From: Lysobacter antibioticus
Lineage (GTDB): Bacteria; Pseudomonadota; Gammaproteobacteria; Xanthomonadales; Xanthomonadaceae
Assembly: GCF_000731095.1 (NCBI RefSeq)
Contig: NZ_JMTZ01000042.1
Span: 1 to 35,403, forward strand
Length of the DNA stretch: 35,403 nucleotides
Direction: 5' to 3'
The translations under genes were made by a program, and so were the position numbers. The notes beneath the pieces are model-generated. The model worked only from the letters and a program-made list of their open reading frames with translations, was not told the DNA's origin and made no database searches. Shown here one piece after another: positions 14,454 to 23,455 of this stretch (positions within the stretch are counted from its first letter, which is position 1; each line of letters opens with the position of its first letter).

Positions 14454-15664
14454 CGGGTCGTGCCCTGGTCGCCTTGCGACTCGGCCGCGGCGGGCGGGCG
14501 CTGATCGGGGCCTCGCTCGCTTGCGCCGTGCGCAGGGTTCGCGACCACCGGCACCGCGGCATCGCGCGCCGCATTGGCCGCGGCAGCCTGTTCGGCGCGA
14601 CGCACGGCGTCTTCGTCGATCTCGCTCGCCGTATCCACCGTCGCCTCGACCGACATGCCGGGGCGCAGGCGCGCCGCCATCGGCTGGTCCGGGTCGATCG
14701 CGATCCGCACCGGCAGCCGCTGCGCGACCTTGGTGAAGTTGCCGGTGGCGTTGTCGGTCTTGATCACGCTGAATTCCGAACCGGTCGCCGGCGACAGACG
14801 CTCGACCCGGCCGCGCAGCACCGCGCCGTCGAGCGCGTCGACGCGGAAACTCGCGGCCTGCCCGGCGCGGATGCGCGCGGTCTGCGATTCCTTGAAGTTG
14901 GCGACCACCCAGACCCGCTGCGGCACCAGTTGCATCAACTGCGTGCCGGGGGTGACGTACTGGCCCAGGCGCACGCCGATCTCGCCGAGCCGGCCGGCCT
15001 GCGGCGCGTGGATACGGGTGTTGGCCAGGTCGATCTCGGCCAACTGCACCGCGGCCTGGGCGTTGGCGACCGCGGCGGTCAGCGCGTCGCGGTTGACGAT
15101 CACCGAGCGTACGTCCTCGTCGGCGGAGCGGCGCCCGGCCTGGGCCTGGCCGAGTGCGGCCTCGGCCTGGCGCAGCGCCGCCAGGGTCTGGTCGCGTTCG
15201 CGCAGCGACAGCGAGCCGTCGCCGACCAGGGCGCTGGCGCGGCGCATGTCGGCCTGGGCGCGGGCGAGGTTCGCCTGCGCGGCCTTGAGCTGGGCCTCGA
15301 CGTTGGCGACCGCGGCCTCGCGCACGCGCCGGGCCTGGGTCGAGTTGGACAGGTTGGCCTGCTGCGCGGCGAGATTGGCGCGCGCCTGGTCGAGGCGTTG
15401 GCGGTAGTTACGGTCGTCGAGTTCGACCAGCACCTGCCCGGCGCGCACCTGCATGTAATCCTGCACCCGCACTTGGGCGACATAGCCGTCGACCTTGGGC
15501 GCGATCACGGTGACGCTGCCGCGCACGTAGGCGTTCTCGGTGGTCTGGCGCGCGCTCGAGAACGGCCATAGCCGCCAGGCGTAGAGGATCAGCAGCACGC
15601 CGACGACGGCGATCGCGACGACCGGCACGGTGGCCTTGGATTTGAAGGGCGTCTTCAGCGGCAT
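14450..15664 (-). CDS. EmrA/HlyD-family membrane fusion protein of an efflux pump
   Basis: A 404-residue periplasmic adaptor: an N-terminal membrane anchor (about residues 13-33), then TTENAYVRGSVTVIAPKVDG, the classic EmrA start of the first lipoyl-like half, a long Ala/Gln-rich coiled-coil hairpin (about 85-210), then the second lipoyl half and beta-barrel (RIHAPQAGRLGEIGVRLGQYVTPGTQLMQLVP and WVVANFKESQ). The C-terminal 60 residues are an Ala/Pro-rich extension. It bridges the MFS transporter and the OMP. It starts 15 bases after the transporter gene ends and overlaps the OMP gene by 4 bases. Confidence 0.94.
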   Translation of the reverse strand: MPLKTPFKSKATVPVVAIAVVGVLLILYAWRLWPFSSARQTTENAYVRGSVTVIAPKVDGYVAQVRVQDYMQVRAGQVLVELDDRNYRQRLDQARANLAAQQANLSNSTQARRVREAAVANVEAQLKAAQANLARAQADMRRASALVGDGSLSLRERDQTLAALRQAEAALGQAQAGRRSADEDVRSVIVNRDALTAAVANAQAAVQLAEIDLANTRIHAPQAGRLGEIGVRLGQYVTPGTQLMQLVPQRVWVVANFKESQTARIRAGQAASFRVDALDGAVLRGRVERLSPATGSEFSVIKTDNATGNFTKVAQRLPVRIAIDPDQPMAARLRPGMSVEATVDTASEIDEDAVRRAEQAAAANAARDAAVPVVANPAHGASERGPDQRPPAAAESQGDQGTTR

Positions 15665-15679
15665 GGGGCGTCCTTCGGA

Positions 15680-17437
15680 TCAGGTAGCGGGAACGGGAGA
15701 GGAAGCGGGAAGCGCGGCGGCTTCGCCCGGCGTGTCGCGACGTTCGTCCTGGACGGCTGCGGGCGCCGCCGCGGCCGGCGGACCGAACGGACCCGGCACC
15801 TGCGAAGCGAAGCTCACCACGGTGTGGCCGCGCCGCCACAGATGCCACTTCAGCAGCAGCACCCAGACCAGCACACCGAGCGCGAGCCAGGCCACGGCCA
15901 GGAACACGTCGTTGTAGGCCAGCACCCAGGACTCACGCGCGACCTGCTGGCTCAGCGAGGTCAGCGCCTGGTTGCCGCGCGCGGCGTTGTCGCCGACCAC
16001 GCGCGCGACCGCGCCGCCGAGTTGTTGGGTGCGCAGCACCACCTGCGGATCGCCGAGGGTCAGCGACTGGGTCAGATGCTGGTAATGCGCGGTCTGGCGC
16101 TGGCTCAGATAGGTACCCAACACCGCCGAACCGAGCAGGCCGCCGAGTGCGTTGGTGGTGCTGAACAAGACGATGAAGGTGACCAGGTTGCGCACGCCGT
16201 CGGCGACCACCCGCACCAGGGCGAGCAGGATCGAGCTGGCCAGGAACATCGAGGCGGCCATCGCGATCAGGGTCTGGGTGATGTAGAAATTCGCCGGCCG
16301 GGTCAGGTTGGTCGCGTACGAATCGAACCAGGCGCAGATGCCGACCAGGCCGACCGCGATCAGGCCGAGCATGTCGAAACGCTGCTTCGGCAGGAACGGC
16401 AGGGTGACGACGAAGCCGGCCACGGTGCCGGCCAACACCAGCCAGAACAGCGTATGCATCTGCTCGTTGTTCAGACCCAGCACGTTGAGCAGGCCGACCG
16501 CGCCGACCGATTGCTCCGACAGCACCATGCGCGAGAGCACGATCGCCAGGCCCAGCCTGACCATGTAGCCGCCGTGCAACAGCCAGCGGATGTTGACCAT
16601 GGGCCTGGAGCGGTTCATCTCGATCACCACGAACAAGGCACCGCACAGCACCGCCGCGACCAGGCACTCGCCGAGCCAGGGCGTGTCGAACCACCAGCGC
16701 AGCCGGCCCTGGGTCAGCACCACGCACAGCAGGGCGATGGCCGAGGCGTAGAGCGGGAAGCTGGCGATGTCGAGGCGGTCGAACATCGGCTGGCGCGGCA
16801 CCGGCGTGACCCGCAGCAGGTTGATCGCGGCCAGGCAGGCCAGGGCCAGGCCGAGTTCGAAGATCACGATGCCGTGCCATTGCGCGTTGAGCAGCAGCGG
16901 TTCGGCGATGATCCGCGACAGCGGCGCGCCGGTCTGCAGCGCGGCGAAGCCGAACATCAGCCCGAGCACTTTCTTCGGCCCGTCGAAGACCTCGGCCATG
17001 TACAGCACGGTCAGCGAACTCAACGGCGCCGCAGCGATGCCCAGCGCCGCGCGCGCGGCGATCGCCGAATCGAGATCGTTGGCGAGCAGGTGCACGACCG
17101 CGGCGACCACGAACAGGCCGATGCCCAGGTCGGCGAACAGGCGCAGGCCGTAGTGCAGGCGGAACTTGGTCAGCAGCAGGCTGGCCGGGATGTTGGTGGC
17201 GAAGTAAGCGGTCAGCAGCCAGGTCGCTTCGGCGCTGGTCGCGCCGAGCGCACCCTGCACCTGTTGCAGGTTCGAGGCCACCAGGTTCATGCCCAGGCTC
17301 TGGGTCAGGCCCAGCAGCAGCGAGATCGAAACGAAGCCGGCGATGCGCCAGCGCGACATCGGCAGCGGCGCTGCGGGCGGCCCGGCCGGTGGCGCGGAGG
17401 CGGAAGGCGTCGCGGCGGTGGCGGCGGTGCTGGCCAT
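15680..17437 (-). CDS. EmrB-type MFS transporter (DHA2, 14 TM)
   Basis: A 585-residue inner-membrane protein with about 14 hydrophobic segments and the DHA2 drug:H+ antiporter features LGATSAEATWLLTAYFATNIPAS near the first helices and a long periplasmic loop late in the protein (TAHYQHLTQSLT...). It drives export through the downstream EmrA-like and OMP proteins using the proton gradient. The ATG at 17437 gives a 27-residue Ala/Pro-rich cytoplasmic leader before MSRWRIAGF; translation could also start at that Met. The C-terminus has another Pro/Ala-rich tail. No regulator of MarR or TetR type is next to the operon; the divergent gene is a serine hydrolase. Confidence 0.93.
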   Translation of the reverse strand: MASTAATAATPSASAPPAGPPAAPLPMSRWRIAGFVSISLLLGLTQSLGMNLVASNLQQVQGALGATSAEATWLLTAYFATNIPASLLLTKFRLHYGLRLFADLGIGLFVVAAVVHLLANDLDSAIAARAALGIAAAPLSSLTVLYMAEVFDGPKKVLGLMFGFAALQTGAPLSRIIAEPLLLNAQWHGIVIFELGLALACLAAINLLRVTPVPRQPMFDRLDIASFPLYASAIALLCVVLTQGRLRWWFDTPWLGECLVAAVLCGALFVVIEMNRSRPMVNIRWLLHGGYMVRLGLAIVLSRMVLSEQSVGAVGLLNVLGLNNEQMHTLFWLVLAGTVAGFVVTLPFLPKQRFDMLGLIAVGLVGICAWFDSYATNLTRPANFYITQTLIAMAASMFLASSILLALVRVVADGVRNLVTFIVLFSTTNALGGLLGSAVLGTYLSQRQTAHYQHLTQSLTLGDPQVVLRTQQLGGAVARVVGDNAARGNQALTSLSQQVARESWVLAYNDVFLAVAWLALGVLVWVLLLKWHLWRRGHTVVSFASQVPGPFGPPAAAAPAAVQDERRDTPGEAAALPASSPVPAT

Positions 17438-17688
17438 GGATCGAGGCGCGCGGCTCCCGCTGTGTTCCGGACGAAGGCGATGCAGGCCGTTAGTAGGCAA
17501 CAGCCGGCGGTCAAGGATCAAGCGCGTGGCCTGCGGATGCCGGCATGGTGGCCGCTGCGTTGTGTGCGTCGCGTCTAAGCCTGTGGACGCCAACGCGAGG
17601 ACCATGCCGTCAAGCCGGGCCGCTGCGCCCGGCGCAGCGCTCGACAGGACTCGCCGCCTCGCGCGGGACACGACCAGGAACCCGCCGC

Positions 17689-19401
17689 ATGAGCGTTGCC
17701 GGATGGTTGGCCTCGACCCTCGCGCTGCCCCTGCTGGCGCTCGCGACCGCGCACGCGGCGCCGCCCGACACCGCCGACCGCGGCGCGCTCGAAGCCGCCA
17801 CCGACGCGATCTTCGCGCAATGGAACCGCCGCGACACGCCGGGCTGCGGGGTGGCGGTGTATCGCGACGACGCGACCGTGTTCCAGCGCGGCTACGGCAT
17901 GGCCAGCCTCGAACTCGGGGTGCCGATCGGCGCACGGACCGTGTTCGATATCGGCTCGACCTCCAAACAGTTCACCGCCGCCAGCGTGTTGTTACTGGCC
18001 CAGTACGGCAAACTTTCGCTCGACGACGACATCCGCCAGCATCTGCCGGAGATGCCCGACTACGGCCGTCGGATCACCATCCGCCAGTTGCTGCAGCACA
18101 CCAGCGGCCTGCGCGATTACATCGCCCTGCTGATCCTCGGCGGCGCGGCCTTCGACGACCGAGCCACCGACGCCCAGGCGTTGGACGCGTTGACCCGCCA
18201 GCGTGCGCTCAACTTCCCGCCCGGCAGCGAACATCTGTACAGCAACTCCGGCTATTTCCTTGCCGGCCAGATCGTCGAACGCGTGTCCGGGCAATCCCTG
18301 CCCGCATTCGCGCAGCAGCGGATCTTCGCCCCGCTCGGCATGCACGACACCCGCTTCCGCCGCGACCACGCCGAGCTCGTGCCCGGTCGCGCGATGGCCT
18401 ATGCGCGCGCCGAGGCTTCCGTGGACGCGCCGCCGCACGACACCGCGACACGCTACCGGCTCGATCAGCCGCACTGGGACCAGGTCGGCGACGGCTCGGT
18501 GCACACCACCACCGCCGACCTGCTGCGCTGGGACCGCAATTTCTACGAGCCCAAGGTCGGCACCGCGGCGATGCTCGCGCAGATGCAGCAAGCCGGCGCG
18601 CTCGACGACGGCAAGCGCATCGACTACGGCCTCGGCCTCAAGATGGGCGAGTACCGCGGCCTGGCCACGGTGCGGCATGGCGGCGCCTGGGGCGGGTATC
18701 GCGCCGAGCTGCTGCGTTTCCCGCAGCGGCATCTGAGCGTCGCTACTTTGTGCAATTTCGCCGAAGCGCAACCGCAGCGTTGGGCCGAACGCATCGCCGA
18801 CCTGTGGTTGGGCCTGCCGCCTTCGCTCGCGCAGGACAGTGCCACGGTGCAGCGCAAGTCGGCGCACCTGACGCCCGCTCAATTGCAACAGTGGACCGGC
18901 GTCTATCGCCATGCCGAAAGCGGCGAGCTGCGCAAGATCGTCCATGCCGACGGCCGGCTCGCCCTGCACCACTTCGACGACGAATTCATCCTGCGGCCCT
19001 TGGGCAGCACCGAGTTCGAACTGAGCGCGCCCTCGGTCGCCACGCTGCGCTTCCATGAGCGCACTGGCGACCGGCCACGCAAGATGACGGTGACCACCGG
19101 CGACCGCGGCAGGGATTACCTCGCCGTCGACGTCGCCGCGCCTACGGCCGACGAATTGCAGGCCTATGCCGGCCGCTATCGCTGCGACGAGCTCGGACGC
19201 GACTACGAGTTCGAACTCGTCGACGGCGCCCTGCAGCAACTCGACCCGCGCTTCCCCGCCGTCGCCCTGGAACCGCTGGAACGCGACCGCTTCGTCCAGG
19301 GGCTGTTGAGCTACCGTTTCCATCGCGGCGCCGACGGCCGCATCGACGGCGTCGCGCTCGATGCCGGCCGTGTGCGCGATCTAGCCTGTTCTCGTTTGTA
19401 G
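17689..19401 (+). CDS. Secreted serine hydrolase, beta-lactamase/penicillin-binding family
   Basis: A 570-residue exported protein with a signal peptide (MSVAGWLASTLALPLLALATAHA, cut after AHA). The catalytic domain is of the beta-lactamase/AmpH/esterase class C type: Ser90-x-x-Lys93 in GSTSKQFT, Tyr184-Ser-Asn in YSNSGY and His330-Gly-Gly in RHGGAWGGY. About residues 395-570 form an extra C-terminal domain with repeated units (LQQWTGVYRHAESGEL and LQAYAGRYRCDELGRD) of the kind seen on such hydrolases. The ATG at 17689 has AGGAA 9 bases upstream and gives a clean signal. It may be a peptidase or esterase rather than a drug-resistance enzyme. It converges on the permease gene. Confidence 0.92.
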   Translation: MSVAGWLASTLALPLLALATAHAAPPDTADRGALEAATDAIFAQWNRRDTPGCGVAVYRDDATVFQRGYGMASLELGVPIGARTVFDIGSTSKQFTAASVLLLAQYGKLSLDDDIRQHLPEMPDYGRRITIRQLLQHTSGLRDYIALLILGGAAFDDRATDAQALDALTRQRALNFPPGSEHLYSNSGYFLAGQIVERVSGQSLPAFAQQRIFAPLGMHDTRFRRDHAELVPGRAMAYARAEASVDAPPHDTATRYRLDQPHWDQVGDGSVHTTTADLLRWDRNFYEPKVGTAAMLAQMQQAGALDDGKRIDYGLGLKMGEYRGLATVRHGGAWGGYRAELLRFPQRHLSVATLCNFAEAQPQRWAERIADLWLGLPPSLAQDSATVQRKSAHLTPAQLQQWTGVYRHAESGELRKIVHADGRLALHHFDDEFILRPLGSTEFELSAPSVATLRFHERTGDRPRKMTVTTGDRGRDYLAVDVAAPTADELQAYAGRYRCDELGRDYEFELVDGALQQLDPRFPAVALEPLERDRFVQGLLSYRFHRGADGRIDGVALDAGRVRDLACSRL

Positions 19402-19423
19402 GCGCGGCGCGCTCAGCCGCGCC
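19401..19423. terminator. Hairpin spanning the stops of convergent genes
   Basis: An 8-bp perfect stem (19401-19408 with 19416-19423) and 7-base loop overlap the end of the serine hydrolase and the last codons of the permease, which are only 11 bases apart. No T-run is present on either strand, so its role in termination is uncertain. Confidence 0.35.
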
Positions 19424-20744
19424 GACGCAGCACCCGCAGCACGCAGTACAACGCGACCAGCACCGCCAGCGAGGCGGCGATCGCTGCCCATTGCGCGCGC
19501 GTCATCGTCGCCAGGATCGCCGCCATCGTCAGCACCGCCAGCGCGGGCATGACCCAGGCGCCGCCCGGCATCGCGAAGGGTTCGCCGGGTCCGCGTAGAT
19601 CGACGGCCTGGGCGCGCCAGGCGGCGATCGACACCGCCGCGAACAGCAGGCAGATGGCGCCGCCGGAGATCAGCGCCAGGGTTTCGAAATTGCCCATCCA
19701 CGCCAGCGCCAGGGCGATGCCGGCATGCGCCGCTAACGCCACGCGCGGCACGTGGTGCCGCGCATCGACGCGGCCGAAGGCCTGCGGCAGGTAGCCGTCG
19801 CGGCCGAGCGCGAACAGCAGCCGCGATGACGCGAACAGATTGCCCATCAGGAAGCCGGTCATAGACACGCCGGCGGTCAGCAGCAACAGGCCGTGGCCGG
19901 GCGACCAGATCGCGCCGGCGGCATCGGCGATCGGCGCGGTGCTCGCAGCGAGCCGCGCGCCCAACACGCCCTGGCAGACCACCTGGATGCCGACGTAAAG
20001 CAACACCACCACCACGATCGCCGACAAGGTCGCGCGCGGCACGTGGCGCGACGGGTCGCGCACTTCGCCGGTCGGCACCAGCGCCGTTTCCATGCCGGAG
20101 TAAGCGAACACCACCAGCACCATCGACGAACCGAGCGCGCTCCACGACGGCACCTCGCTCCAGCCGACCTGCTGCCAGTCGACGAAGTACAGCCCCAGCG
20201 TCGCCAGCAGGAACAGCGGGGTAAGTTTCAAAGTCGCCAGCAGCACGATCATGCGCGCGCCCAGGCGCACGCCGAAGGCATTGAGCGCGAACAGGACCGC
20301 GTAGACCGCGGCGATGAAGGCGCCGCGCGGCAGCGGCTCGCGCAGCACCGCCCAGGCATTGCCGGCCTGCTCGGCCAACGCCGCGGCGACACCGGCGCTG
20401 GAGGCGGTGTTGCAGATCCACATCAAGGCGCCGGCAAGAAAACCCGCGAACGGCCCGAACGCCGCACCGACGTAGGTATAGGGCCCGCCGGTCGCGGCGG
20501 CGCGACTGCCGATGGCCGAGAAGCACAGCGCGATCGGCACGATCGCGATGGCGCCGGCGACGAACACCAGCGGCGCGCTGACGCCCATGCGCCCGGACAG
20601 CAGCGCCGGCAGCATGAAGATGCCGGCGCCGACGATGATGTTGATGATCGAGGCGCCGAGCTGGAACGGGCCCAGCGCGCGCACCAGCGCGGCGTCGCCC
20701 TGCAATGCTTTCGATGGAGCGGCGGGCGCGATGGCTGCGGTCAT
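19413..20744 (-). CDS. APC-family amino-acid permease
   Basis: A 443-residue membrane protein with about 12 hydrophobic segments. The first helix carries the substrate-binding motif GAGIFMLPALLSG, then AATGGPYTYV and PFAGFLAGALMWICN, typical of the amino acid-polyamine-organocation superfamily. It should take up an amino acid or amine. The ATG at 20744 (MTAAIAPAAPSKALQGDAAL) was chosen over an in-frame upstream start that reads through low-complexity sequence. It is transcribed in the same direction as the LysR gene 111 bases upstream; this may be a two-gene unit, but with no sign of a functional link. Confidence 0.9.
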   Translation of the reverse strand: MTAAIAPAAPSKALQGDAALVRALGPFQLGASIINIIVGAGIFMLPALLSGRMGVSAPLVFVAGAIAIVPIALCFSAIGSRAAATGGPYTYVGAAFGPFAGFLAGALMWICNTASSAGVAAALAEQAGNAWAVLREPLPRGAFIAAVYAVLFALNAFGVRLGARMIVLLATLKLTPLFLLATLGLYFVDWQQVGWSEVPSWSALGSSMVLVVFAYSGMETALVPTGEVRDPSRHVPRATLSAIVVVVLLYVGIQVVCQGVLGARLAASTAPIADAAGAIWSPGHGLLLLTAGVSMTGFLMGNLFASSRLLFALGRDGYLPQAFGRVDARHHVPRVALAAHAGIALALAWMGNFETLALISGGAICLLFAAVSIAAWRAQAVDLRGPGEPFAMPGGAWVMPALAVLTMAAILATMTRAQWAAIAASLAVLVALYCVLRVLRRRG

Positions 20745-20855
20745 GGCGAGTCCCGAGCGGGTCGCCGCAGCCTCGCACGGGCCGCGGCGAAAGGCGAGCG
20801 CGATGCGACCGGAACGCGCCCCCGCCCTTGACCGCACGCTCGAACGAATCGCCGC

Positions 20856-21749
20856 TCAGCAATGCTCGCGCATGAAGTCCACGAACACGCGCAGCTTGGT
20901 CGGCAACTGCTTGCGCGCCGGGTAATAGATATGGAACCCCGGGAACGCCGGCGTGTAAGCGTCGAGCACTTGCACCAGGCCGCCTCTGCGCAGGTCCTCG
21001 GTCACCATCGGCTCGAAGGCCTGCATCAGGCCGCAGCCGGCACGGACCATGTTCAAGGCCAGGCTGCTGTCGTTGTAGATCAGCCGCCCGGCGACGTCGA
21101 CCTCGTACTCGCGGCCGTCGCGGGTGAACTCCCAGGCCATCAGCCGACCGCTGCCGGGCAGGCGATGGCGCAGGCATTCGTGGTCGACCAATTCCTCGGG
21201 TGTGCGCGGGTGCGTCCGCTGCTCGAAGTAGGCCGGCGACCCGACCACGATCTGCCGCTGCGGGCCTCCGAGCGGCAGCGCGATCATGTCCTTGGCCAGG
21301 CATTCGCCGAGGCGGATGCCGGCGTCGAAACCGCCCGCGACCAAGTCGGCGAGGGTGTCGTCGGCGAAGACCTCGACCTGCATCTGCGGATAACGGGCGA
21401 GGAACGCCGGCAAGTTCGGTTCGAGCAGCAGGCGCGCGGCGACCCGGCCGGTGTTGATGCGCAGGCGCCCGGTCGGGCGGTCGCGGACCGCGTTGAGGTC
21501 GTCGAAGGCGGCCTCGATCTGGGCCAGCCCCGGGCCGATCTGTTCGAGGAAACGCGCGCCATGCTCGGTCAGGCCGACCCGGCGAGTGGTGCGGTTGAGC
21601 AGACGCACGCCGAGCTTGGCCTCCAGGGTGCGTACGGTTTGCGACAGCGCCGACGGCGACAGCTCCAGCTCGGCCGCGGCGCGAGTGAAGCTTTCGTGGT
21701 GGGCCACGCGGGCGAAGGCGATGACGGCGGGGAGCGGGTGGGAAGCCAT
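20856..21749 (-). CDS. LysR-family transcriptional regulator
   Basis: A 297-residue regulator. The N-terminal winged helix (about residues 5-62) reads FARVAHHESFTRAAAELELSPSALSQTVRTLE, then a linker and the PBP-like effector domain with FDAGIRLGE and VVGSPAYFEQR, as in the CrgA/YhjC-type LysR proteins often next to oxidoreductases. The ATG at 21749 is preferred; a GTG three codons earlier at 21758 is possible. It is divergent from the aldo/keto reductase, with an inverted repeat 19 bases upstream of its start, the usual arrangement for control of the neighbour and itself. Confidence 0.92.
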   Translation of the reverse strand: MASHPLPAVIAFARVAHHESFTRAAAELELSPSALSQTVRTLEAKLGVRLLNRTTRRVGLTEHGARFLEQIGPGLAQIEAAFDDLNAVRDRPTGRLRINTGRVAARLLLEPNLPAFLARYPQMQVEVFADDTLADLVAGGFDAGIRLGECLAKDMIALPLGGPQRQIVVGSPAYFEQRTHPRTPEELVDHECLRHRLPGSGRLMAWEFTRDGREYEVDVAGRLIYNDSSLALNMVRAGCGLMQAFEPMVTEDLRRGGLVQVLDAYTPAFPGFHIYYPARKQLPTKLRVFVDFMREHC

Positions 21750-21767
21750 ACAGGGCACCGTTTATTA

Positions 21768-21782
21768 TGAAGCAATGCTTCA
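21768..21782. promoter_or_regulatory. Candidate LysR operator palindrome
   Basis: A perfect inverted repeat TGAAGC-AAT-GCTTCA in the LysR/AKR intergenic region, close to the LysR start and flanked by A/T-rich bases unlike the surroundings. LysR boxes are usually imperfect T-N11-A sequences; this one is T-N13-A, so assignment is by position. Confidence 0.5.
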
Positions 21783-22023
21783 AGAGTCATTCGGATAATT
21801 CCTGTTTTTTCAGTAATCCGCCAGGCCTATCGTCTGTCTCCTGGCCCCAGCCGACCCGGCCCGGGACGAGGACGCCGTATCGCCTACACGGGGTCGGGCC
21901 CATCGGACCGGTCTGATTGGCTCGGCCTGTCCGTCGCGACCTTGCCGCGCCGTGCTGCAAGGCCCGGCGCCGCCGGCCAGTTCGCTTCCGCCTTTCCCCT
22001 CCCCCGTTCGCAGAGGACTCCGC

Positions 22024-23031
<1,008 letters not shown>

Positions 23032-23036
23032 GGTTT

Positions 23037-23252
23037 AGCGGCTGGTTTGCGGCTGTTTTCGACAACAAGCGCGTAATCCGTTGCCCCCTTTGAAAAAGGG
23101 GGCCAGCGCCCTGCGCCGGCACTAGGTACGAAACGGGTTGCGGCGCGGGGGATTTGCTTCTCGGCGTGATTCGCACTAGATGCGCAAAAGCAAATCCCCC
23201 TGCCCCCCTTTTTCAAAGGGGGAACTGCAAGGGCTATTCGGACAATGAAGTC
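23037..23252. repeat. Intergenic repeat unit A (tandem copy 1)
   Basis: First of two direct copies about 216 bases apart, starting AGCGGCTGGTTTGCGG. It contains a G/C-run hairpin around 23084-23103, a 13-bp perfect inverted repeat (23147-23159 and 23188-23200, GGGGGATTTGCTT and its complement) and another C-run/G-run hairpin to about 23222. No open frame in it looks like a gene. Confidence 0.85.
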
Positions 23253-23450
23253 AGCGGCTGGTTTGCGGCCGACCGCAAGCGCGTACTCCATTGCCCCCTT
23301 TGAAAAAGGGGGCCAGCGCTTTACGCGAGCACGAAGCCAGATGCATCTTCAGCGCGGGGGATTTGCTTCTCGGCGTGATGCGCACTGATGCGCAAAAGCA
23401 AATCCCCCCTGCCCCCCTTTTCCAAAGGGGGGAACTGCAATGGCTAAAGC
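23253..23450. repeat. Intergenic repeat unit B (tandem copy 2)
   Basis: Second direct copy, with the same order of elements: AGCGGCTGG start (23253), C-run hairpin (about 23294-23313), the 13-bp inverted repeat (23356-23368 and 23396-23408) and a final C/G hairpin (about 23411-23430). The sequence between the hairpins differs from unit A, so only the palindromic parts are strongly conserved. It abuts the end of the TonB receptor gene and may act as its terminator. Confidence 0.85.
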
Positions 23451-23455
23451 GTCGG

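Noticed and set aside
17689-19401. Calling the serine hydrolase a class C beta-lactamase.
   Set aside because: It has HGG rather than the KTG typical of true AmpC and a C-terminal extra domain; esterase or peptidase is as likely.
20856-21749. LysR as the regulator of the efflux operon.
   Set aside because: It is more than 3 kb away, separated by two genes, and directly divergent from the aldo/keto reductase.
19381-21783. An 800-codon minus-strand frame covering the permease and LysR genes.
   Set aside because: Low-complexity Arg/Ala/Pro-rich frame overlapping two clearly recognisable genes on the same strand; a high-GC artefact.
23037-23450. Possible CRISPR array because of direct repeats.
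   Set aside because: Only two units, about 216 bases apart and with internal palindromes; no short regular repeat-spacer pattern and no cas genes.
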